A DNA stretch of 6,503 nt from positions 1 through 6,503 of the forward strand of contig CANDSI010000061.1 of assembly GCA_947388575.1 (NCBI GenBank). Direction: 5' to 3'. A model generated the notes under the pieces. It was not told the origin of the DNA, did not search any database, and saw nothing but the letters and a program-made list of their open reading frames with translations. Positions 1-3,026 of this stretch are shown piece after piece (the stretch's first letter is position 1; the number at the start of each line of letters is the position of its first letter). The position numbers were made by a program, and so were the translations under genes. This DNA is from an uncultured Mycoplasma sp. GTDB taxonomy: Bacteria; Bacillota_I; Bacilli_A; RF39; UBA660.

Positions 1-2
1 TA

Positions 3-53
3 ATTATTAACAGAGATGTATTGATAAATACTGATGACTTAGAAAGAAGATGA
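3..53 (+). CDS. C-terminal end of an upstream phage gene (partial)
   Basis: An open frame enters from the left edge and ends at TGA 51-53 after sixteen codons, finishing with the residues DDLERR. The 5' part lies outside the window, so no family can be named. The stop overlaps an ATG at 50-52, an ATGA junction typical of coupled phage genes, but that ATG opens only a three-codon frame (Met-Thr-Asn-stop). The assignment rests on the open frame and the tight junction. A chance open stretch of this length is possible. Confidence 0.4.
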   Translation: MINRDVLINTDDLERR

Positions 54-57
54 CTAA

Positions 58-231
58 TTGAAAGGATTACAAAAAGATTATTATATATTAAAAATACTAA
101 ACTTATATAGAGCCCATCTAATGTGTGGAATATTAACTTTACATGGACCAGTTAAAATAGAGCACTTCATAGCATTAAAAAATCAAATAATAATTAAAAA
201 CTTAGATATTAAAGATATTATAGTTAAGTAG
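58..231 (+). CDS. Small hypothetical phage protein with TTG start
   Basis: This frame is open for 57 codons and would encode a basic, leucine/isoleucine-rich protein starting LKGLQKDYYILK and ending IKDIIVK. A stop (TAA 55-57) lies immediately before it, so TTG 58 is the earliest possible start. A weak AGAAG at 46-50 sits seven bases upstream. An alternative ATG at 121 would leave 36 residues and has no ribosome-binding site. The better-placed ATG at 50 is in another frame and stops after three codons, so the natural start may have been lost through a one-base change. I do not recognise a family. Its place, packed between an upstream gene and the late regulator in a rightward operon, favours a real small phage gene. 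No signal peptide or membrane segment is evident. Confidence 0.45.
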   Translation: MKGLQKDYYILKILNLYRAHLMCGILTLHGPVKIEHFIALKNQIIIKNLDIKDIIVK

Positions 232-260
232 GAAAAGTATATTAAAGAATGGAGGAAAAT

Positions 261-701
261 ATGGTAGAGCATTTAAGTATAAGGCAAATAAAAAAAGAAT
301 TAAGAGATTTATATGATGAATTAGACTTATATTTAAAAAAGAAAAAAATTAACTATTATAAAACACAGCCTCAAGGAACAGATTATAATAAAATAATGGT
401 TAGTAGTTCTCATTCAAGTTTTGATAGATTTGCACATTATGTAATAAAAGATGAAGAATTAGATATAAAAATAGTATCATTATTAGAATCAATTAATGCT
501 TATGAGGAAATAATTATAAAAAGAATAAAGAGCATAGCACTTGCAAATGAAGGATATGCTAAAGTAATTACATTGAGAGAAGACGAAAAATATGCAAGAG
601 AGCACAAAGGAAAACCAAGACCATGGAATTTAATAGGGGAAGCAGCAGGGTATGACGAAAAACAATGTCGTAGAATATGGCAAGATTACTTAAATAGCTA
701 A
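261..701 (+). CDS. Late-gene transcriptional regulator, ArpU/RinA/sigma-like family
   Basis: This 146-residue protein is probably the switch that turns on late phage transcription. The N-terminal part is helical and lysine-rich (about residues 7-33, LSIRQIKKEL onward). It is followed by a QPQGTDYNK segment of the kind seen in ArpU/DUF1492-type phage regulators, a middle helix (about 65-95), and a C-terminal helix-turn-helix resembling sigma-factor region 4 (about 118-143, with WNLIGEAAGYDEKQCRRIW). ATG 261 was chosen because GGAGG at 251-255 sits five bases before it. An upstream in-frame ATG at 249 has no well-spaced site and would add MEEN. Directly after the stop comes a promoter with paired aatgtccg repeats, the likely target. 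The family identification is by recognition of the motif pattern and gene position. The exact family name (ArpU, RinA or DUF1492) is uncertain. Confidence 0.75.
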   Translation: MVEHLSIRQIKKELRDLYDELDLYLKKKKINYYKTQPQGTDYNKIMVSSSHSSFDRFAHYVIKDEELDIKIVSLLESINAYEEIIIKRIKSIALANEGYAKVITLREDEKYAREHKGKPRPWNLIGEAAGYDEKQCRRIWQDYLNS

Positions 702-737
702 AATGTCCGTTCAATGTCCGACTTTATATGCTAAAAT
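702..737 (+). promoter_or_regulatory. Probable phage late promoter with paired activator repeats
   Basis: Two identical 8-bp direct repeats, aatgtccg at 702-709 and 713-720, are spaced exactly 11 bp apart, one helical turn. Twelve bases after the second repeat ends comes TGC-TAAAAT (729-737), an extended -10 element. The stretch where a -35 would fall (about 709-714, gttcaa) is not consensus and lies between the repeats, as expected for an activator-dependent promoter. Transcription would begin near 744, just before the tRNA. Position immediately after the regulator gene suggests that protein binds here. That pairing is inference. Confidence 0.7.
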
Positions 738-770
738 GGTATCATGGAATAATTATAAGTTCCAGTATTG

Positions 771-799
771 AGATACAAAGTTCTAGTTGTATCTTTTTT
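771..799 (+). terminator. Terminator-like hairpin before the tRNA
   Basis: AGATACAA (771-778) pairs perfectly with TTGTATCT (787-794) around an 8-base loop, followed by a run of six T (794-799). The stem has only two G-C pairs, so termination may be partial. It lies about 30 bases after the predicted late start site and two bases before the tRNA, so it could attenuate the late transcript or help expose the tRNA 5' end. Confidence 0.55.
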
Positions 800-801
800 A
801 T

Positions 802-877
802 ATGCTTGTCGTCCAATCGGTTAGGGCAATGGTCTTATACACCATTTATCTAGGTTCAAATCCTAGCGAGCATACCA
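802..877 (+). tRNA. tRNA-Ile, anticodon UAU, with encoded CCA
   Basis: A complete 76-base cloverleaf can be drawn. Acceptor ATGCTTG (802-808) pairs with CGAGCAT (867-873, one G-T wobble). D stem is GTCC/GGGC around loop AATCGGTTA. Anticodon stem is ATGGT (829-833) with ACCAT (841-845) around loop CTTATAC, giving anticodon TAT at 836-838. The variable loop is four bases. T stem is CTAGG/CCTAG around TTCAAAT. Discriminator is A874 and CCA is encoded at 875-877. Anticodon UAU reads the isoleucine codon AUA. The A73 discriminator and the acceptor pattern resemble bacterial tRNA-Ile. Most bacteria instead read AUA with a CAU-anticodon tRNA modified to lysidine, so this species is unusual. It is the first gene after the probable late promoter and would boost reading of the AUA-rich late genes. 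Confidence 0.92.
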
Positions 878-889
878 ATTATTAAATTC

Positions 890-912
890 AGATACTTAAT
901 AGTATCTTTTTT
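890..912 (+). terminator. Terminator-like hairpin after the tRNA
   Basis: AGATACT (890-896) pairs with AGTATCT (901-907) around loop TAAT, followed by six T (907-912). It is twelve bases beyond the encoded CCA. Its arms share AGATAC/GTATCT and the T run with the hairpin at 771-799, so the tRNA is bracketed by two copies of a related element. The stem is AT-rich, so read-through into the late genes is plausible. Confidence 0.55.
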
Positions 913-918
913 ATTTGA

Positions 919-993
919 GAGTACAAGAACCCAAAAATCTAATTTATTGATATAACTCCTTTAACTAAATATAAATTTCCATAGCTTGTACTC
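919..993 (+). repeat. Long-range 9-bp inverted repeat in the intergenic region
   Basis: GAGTACAAG (919-927) is the exact reverse complement of CTTGTACTC (985-993), with 57 bases between. Inside, AATTTAT (941-947) and ATAAATT (971-977) could form a second stem. The enclosed DNA (928-984) has no meaningful ORF. It may be a structured part of the late 5' leader or a protein-binding site. The function is unknown. It is tRNA-sized, but no T arm or CCA can be drawn. Confidence 0.4.
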
Positions 994-1039
994 CGAAATA
1001 AGAAATAAATTTGATAATGAAAGGATAAAAATATGACAA

Positions 1040-1285
1040 ATGAAAGTATTTGATGAGTGTGAAAGAACAAGACAAGGCATTAGAGTAGAACTAACAATGC
1101 CGAACGGAGACATAGAAGTAGTAATTAATACTTATAAATCATTAGAAAACAAAAGAAGATACTATGATAAGTTCTTCAATGATAATTTAGTTAATACAAA
1201 AAATGACAGAATAAAAATAGTTGATGCTAGCCCAATTCAAATTAAAAGAGCGCCTAAATCAATTACGATATTTGAGGAAGTATAG
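1040..1285 (+). CDS. Hypothetical phage protein, 81 residues
   Basis: This soluble, charged protein of 81 residues shows beta-strand-like segments (GIRVELTMPNGDIEVVI at about 13-29) followed by a helical, basic middle (SLENKRRYYDKFFNDN) and a strand-rich tail. I do not recognise a family. It has no signal peptide, membrane segment or obvious catalytic motif. The start is odd. The clear ribosome-binding site GAAAGGA (1019-1025) is properly spaced for ATG 1033, but that frame stops after six codons (TGA 1051-1053). ATG 1040 of this gene lies fourteen bases from the site, and a stop at 1034-1036 prevents any earlier in-frame start. Translation may depend on reinitiation from the six-codon frame, or the start region may carry a one-base change. 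Its stop directly abuts the stop of the opposing gene at 1286. Confidence 0.65.
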   Translation: MKVFDECERTRQGIRVELTMPNGDIEVVINTYKSLENKRRYYDKFFNDNLVNTKNDRIKIVDASPIQIKRAPKSITIFEEV

Positions 1286-1471
1286 TTATTTAGAATTCTT
1301 AATATAATCTTCTATAAGATTTTTAATACAATTATTCATAGATATATTATTTTTTAAGCAGATATCTTTAAATTTTGCAACTAATTCTTTTGGAAGTTTT
1401 GTAGAAATTCTTGAATAATGCTCTTTTGTGTATTGATTAATATATTTAGTTTGATTAAACTTTTCTTGCAT
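1286..1471 (-). CDS. Ribbon-helix-helix DNA-binding protein (Arc/CopG-like)
   Basis: This leftward gene encodes 61 residues with a clear ribbon-helix-helix layout: a basic N-terminal arm (1-19), a DNA-contacting strand RISTKLP (21-27), helix A KELVAKFKDICLKN (28-41) and helix B SMNNCIKNLIEDYIK (44-58). Such proteins dimerise and bind palindromic operators, usually as repressors. It is the second gene of a leftward operon, 39 bases downstream of a 37-codon gene, whose promoter holds an 18-bp dyad, a natural target for this protein (inference). ATG 1471 is the only possible start before the upstream in-frame stop. No Shine-Dalgarno sequence precedes it. Instead TATAAT (1492-1487) lies 15 bases before the ATG, preceded at 16 bp by TTAACT, so a short-leader transcript is possible. 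It runs against all neighbouring genes and ends flush with the gene at 1040-1285. Confidence 0.8.
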   Translation of the reverse strand: MQEKFNQTKYINQYTKEHYSRISTKLPKELVAKFKDICLKNNISMNNCIKNLIEDYIKNSK

Positions 1472-1486
1472 TTTATGGTGATAACA

Positions 1487-1514
1487 ATTATAATAAACGT
1501 AGTGAAAGAGTTAA
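1487..1514 (-). promoter_or_regulatory. Possible internal promoter for the ribbon-helix-helix gene
   Basis: Reading leftward, TTAACT (1514-1509), a 16-bp spacer and TATAAT (1492-1487) resemble a sigma-A promoter with a four-of-six -35. A start near 1480 would give a leader of about nine bases, which would account for the absence of a ribosome-binding site before ATG 1471. In DNA this AT-rich a TATAAT can occur by chance. Confidence 0.3.
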
Positions 1515-1528
1515 TACTCTCTCACTAC
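1499..1528 (-). other. 13-bp intercistronic hairpin with a stop codon in its loop
   Basis: On the leftward strand GTAGTGAGAGAGT pairs with ACTCTTTCACTAC around the loop ATTA. All thirteen positions pair, one of them as G-U. The rightward strand would have an A-C mismatch there, which points to the leftward RNA as the functional one. The 5' arm encodes the last residues of the 37-codon protein, and its TAA stop (1513-1511) begins in the loop. No T run follows, so it is not a standard terminator. It may stabilise or segment the two-gene mRNA. Confidence 0.6.
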
Positions 1529-1624
1529 TAGGATATTTCCGTTTATATATAAAACGATATATCCGAATTCATTAAGTCGATAGGCGGTTTCCAATGTCAT
1601 ATCGGCTTTTATTTTTGTTATCAC
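1511..1624 (-). CDS. 37-residue small protein, first gene of the leftward operon
   Basis: This short gene starts at GTG 1624-1622 and ends at TAA 1513-1511. The product begins MITKIKADMTLETAYRLNEF and ends ILVVREY: a short charged N-terminus, a helix (about 9-20) and a strand-rich hydrophobic C-terminal half (GYIVLYINGNILVV) that may be a beta-hairpin. It is not long or hydrophobic enough to be a confident membrane segment. Support for it being real is good. GAGGTG lies five bases before the GTG, and a fully consensus promoter lies about 25 bases upstream. An alternative ATG is codon 9 (1600-1598), but it lacks a ribosome-binding site. It is followed by a hairpin and a ribbon-helix-helix gene. 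I do not recognise a family. Small accessory proteins paired with a DNA-binding autoregulator are common in morons, but no function can be claimed. Confidence 0.7.
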   Translation of the reverse strand: MITKIKADMTLETAYRLNEFGYIVLYINGNILVVREY

Positions 1625-1648
1625 TTCCTCACCTCACTTTCTATATTT

Positions 1649-1677
1649 ATTATACCACATAGTGCGTACAATGTCAA
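1649..1677 (-). promoter_or_regulatory. Consensus sigma-A promoter of the leftward operon
   Basis: Reading leftward, TTGACA (1677-1672) and TATAAT (1654-1649) are separated by exactly 17 bp, with TGG directly before the -10, so every recognised element matches consensus. The start would be near 1642, giving a leader of about 18 bases that carries the GAGGTG site of the 37-codon gene. A promoter this strong needs no activator, and its spacer holds a dyad suited to repression. Confidence 0.88.
1657..1674. promoter_or_regulatory. Candidate operator: 18-bp dyad inside the promoter spacer
   Basis: On the rightward strand the sequence is ACATAGTGCGTACAATGT, which matches its own reverse complement at 14 of 18 positions, pattern ACATnGTnCGnACnATGT. 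It fills the space between -35 and -10 of the leftward promoter, so a bound protein would block RNA polymerase. The ribbon-helix-helix protein encoded by the operon is the obvious candidate ligand. That link is inference. Confidence 0.6.
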
Positions 1678-1692
1678 TAAATTTTGAAAATT

Positions 1693-1716
1693 AAGTGCAA
1701 GAAATTGCGCTTTTTT
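1693..1716 (+). terminator. Rho-independent terminator-like hairpin with GAAA loop
   Basis: AAGTGCAA (1693-1700) pairs with TTGCGCTT (1705-1712, one T-G wobble) around a GAAA tetraloop, and the run of six T starts at 1711. This is the most convincing rightward terminator in the window. It lies between the leftward promoter and the late genes, so it would stop rightward transcription entering from the tRNA side unless antitermination or partial read-through occurs. Confidence 0.7.
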
Positions 1717-1739
1717 ATGTGTTAGAAAGGATGATAATA

Positions 1740-1871
1740 ATGTCAAAAATAAATGAGTATTTCAATAGTGAAGAATATGAAAATGATAATAATGAAAAAA
1801 TAATAGTTGATGAAATACATAAACACAAAATAAGTATTGAAAAAATAGACAATATTATTATTTTTAAATAA
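1740..1871 (+). CDS. Small hypothetical protein, 43 residues, coupled to the HNH gene
   Basis: The frame encodes 43 residues beginning MSKINEYFNSEEYENDNN and ending IDNIIIFK, acidic and asparagine-rich at the front and basic/isoleucine-rich at the end. GAAAGG at 1725-1730 stands nine bases before ATG 1740. A nearer in-frame ATG at 1731 is too close to that site. Its TAA overlaps the ATG of the HNH gene by one base (TAATG at 1869-1873). Because the HNH gene has no ribosome-binding site of its own, translation of this small gene probably delivers ribosomes to it, which is a strong reason to think it is translated. I recognise no family and see no membrane segment. Confidence 0.65.
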   Translation: MSKINEYFNSEEYENDNNEKIIVDEIHKHKISIEKIDNIIIFK

Positions 1872-2281
1872 TGATTCTAAAACTATGTAATAAATGTAAG
1901 AAGCCAATTTCTAGTACTGAAAAGTATTGTAGTAAATGTTTGGATATAGTTAATAAACAACAAGAAGAATATAAAGTAGCAAGAAATAACAAATATAACA
2001 AAACTAGAGACCCTAAATATAAACAATTTTACAATTCAAAAGATTGGAAGTTGTTAAAAGAGAAGAAACTTTTAGATATTCAATATAGATGTGAAATATG
2101 TGGGCATATTGCAGTAGAAGTTCATCATATAAAACCTATACAAACAGAGCAAGGTTGGATACTAAGATTAACTTATGATAACTTAGAAGCACTATGTACT
2201 GATTGTCATAATTATAGACATAAAAGATTTCAAAAGAGAAAGGCAGGTGATAAAAATGTTATTAAGACAAATAGTATGTGA
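1871..2281 (+). CDS. HNH endonuclease of the DNA-packaging module
   Basis: This 136-residue protein has two parts. The N-terminus is a zinc ribbon with CxxC pairs C6/C9 and C20/C23. After a basic linker comes an HNH nuclease fold: FYNSKDWKLLKEKKLL (about 53-68), zinc pair C74/C77 (CEIC), catalytic VHHIKP (H85/H86), the asparagine at DNLEAL (N104), and C109/C112 with H113 and H117. HNH proteins next to terminase genes are known partners of the large terminase in cleaving DNA at cos ends, so this is probably the packaging nickase rather than a homing enzyme. There is no intron or split gene nearby. It starts at the TAATG junction with the 43-residue gene, without its own ribosome-binding site. 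Its 3' end overlaps the next gene by 26 bases. Confidence 0.9.
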   Translation: MILKLCNKCKKPISSTEKYCSKCLDIVNKQQEEYKVARNNKYNKTRDPKYKQFYNSKDWKLLKEKKLLDIQYRCEICGHIAVEVHHIKPIQTEQGWILRLTYDNLEALCTDCHNYRHKRFQKRKAGDKNVIKTNSM

Positions 2282-2456
2282 TAAAACAAATTTAACTTTA
2301 AGTAAAGAAAAGAAAGAAGTTAAATATAATGATACATTTGAAGTAAGTGATGAAAGAGCAGAAGAAATACTTAAAGCAACATATATGAATAAACCTGTTG
2401 CTGAAGTAGTAAAAGAAAATAAAGCAAATAATGTTGTTAAAAATAAAAATAATTAA
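2256..2456 (+). CDS. Small hypothetical phage protein, 66 residues
   Basis: This is a charged 66-residue protein. The first half looks strand-rich (LLRQIVCDKTNLTL, then EVKYNDTFEVSD), followed by a helix (DERAEEILKATYM, about 32-44) and a disordered lysine/asparagine tail. The pattern 'strand, turn, FEVSDERAEEIL' recalls small phage proteins whose last strand is followed by a helix starting at a D/E-rich turn, but I cannot assign a named family. ATG 2256 was chosen because AGGTG (2245-2249) is six bases upstream. A GTG at 2247 in the same frame would use up that site. The gene overlaps the end of the HNH gene, and its TAA overlaps the next ATG (TAATG at 2454-2458). It belongs to the packaging operon, but its role is unknown. 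Confidence 0.75.
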   Translation: MLLRQIVCDKTNLTLSKEKKEVKYNDTFEVSDERAEEILKATYMNKPVAEVVKENKANNVVKNKNN

Positions 2457-2566
2457 TGCCTAGGGGTGGGTTAAAAAGTATTAAGTATACGAAGGAGAAC
2501 GGTGCAGAGGAGTGTTTTGCAGCAAAAACTCCCTTTATTAAGAAAAGAGGTGGTAATATGCCCTAG
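2456..2566 (+). CDS. 36-codon ORF ending on the small-terminase start; possible TerS N-terminal extension
   Basis: The frame opens at the ATG overlapping the previous stop (TAATG) and stays open to TAG 2564-2566. The product begins MPRGGLKSIKYTKENGAEE and ends KKRGGNMP. The composition is sensible and soluble, and the start junction is of the type used by neighbouring genes. Its last two codons are the ATG CCC that also look like the start of the small terminase, and both are in the same frame. A +1 shift at CCC-TAG would therefore fuse this 36-residue segment directly to TerS. It may be a separate small gene, an N-terminal extension of TerS, or an untranslated leader that is open by chance. 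I recognise no family. Confidence 0.45.
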   Translation: MPRGGLKSIKYTKENGAEECFAAKTPFIKKRGGNMP

Positions 2567-2567
2567 A
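2558..2567 (+). promoter_or_regulatory. Candidate +1 frameshift site (CCC-TAG-A)
   Basis: After ATG 2558 come CCC (2561-2563) and TAG (2564-2566). A proline tRNA on CCC could re-pair with CCT one base on, letting AGA be read next and entering the TerS frame. Slippery CCC-U before a stop codon is the arrangement reported for +1 frameshifting in Listeria phage PSA, and a stop codon as the pause is also used in prfB. Here it would act at codon 2. No experiment or comparison supports it yet. Confidence 0.45.
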
Positions 2568-3026
2568 AGAAAAGAACCTGTCGAACTAGTTTTAGCTAAA
2601 GGCAAAAAACATTTGAGTAAAGCTGAAATTGAAGAAAGAAAAGCTACTGAGGTCAAGGTTGATTTAGTTGATATAAAAGCTCCAAGTTATTTAACAGAAG
2701 AGCAATCCAAAGAATTTGAGGAATTAGCATATAAATTAAAACATATCAATATAATGACAGAACTTGACGAAGATGCTTTAGCTAGGTATATTACCACTAA
2801 AGAAGAATATCTAAAAATAGACAATATGCTTCAAAAAGAATTAAAGAAAAAAACAATTAGTATTGATAAAATAACTAGTATTCAATCTATTCACAATAAA
2901 CTACTTAATCAAATAAGAGGTTTAGCATCTGATTTAGGTTTAACGATTTCTTCAAGAGTTAAATTAGTGATTCCAATTGAACCAGAAGAACCAAAAGACA
3001 ACAAATTTAGCAAGTTCGTGAAATAA
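2558..3026 (+). CDS. terS: Terminase small subunit, P27 family, needing a +1 frameshift after codon 2
   Basis: This protein recognises the phage genome end and loads the large subunit onto it. From PRRKEPVELVLAKGKK onward it reads as a P27-type (Terminase_4) small terminase: the AKGKKHLSKAEIEERK motif, APSYLT, a helical middle (MTELDEDALARYI), and the typical ending GLTISSRVKLVIP then KFSKFVK. The expected start is ATG 2558, five bases after GAGGTG (2547-2552), giving 155 residues, a normal length. But the sequence reads ATG CCC TAG, and the family sequence continues only if CCC slips by one base to CCT AGA AGA. GTG 2502 opens the same frame upstream with a GAAGGAG site four bases away, but would add about 20 residues unlike the family. 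Hence programmed +1 frameshifting, a one-base insertion, or use of GTG 2502. The stop overlaps the TerL start (TAATG). Confidence 0.85.

Noticed and set aside
919..993. Second tRNA gene
   Set aside because: The ends could pair like an acceptor stem and the length fits, but no T arm, D arm or CCA can be drawn.
1871..2281. HNH gene as a homing endonuclease of a mobile intron
   Set aside because: No split gene or intron-like flanks are present, and its place before terS/terL matches packaging HNH proteins.
2457..2473. GC-rich stretch (cctaggggtggg) as a cos site
   Set aside because: It stands out in base composition, but it is explained by the codons MPRGG of the small ORF, and no cos features can be confirmed by eye.
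2502..2557. Upstream GTG start extending the small terminase by about 20 residues
   Set aside because: The added residues (QRSVLQQKLPLL and onward) are unlike the start of P27 small terminases and are a shifted reading of the 36-codon frame. The site spacing is four bases. Kept only as an alternative.
2471..2656. Leftward ORF of 61 codons opposite terS
   Set aside because: It lies opposite a conserved terminase gene, has no ribosome-binding site that stands out, and its composition is that of an antisense shadow.
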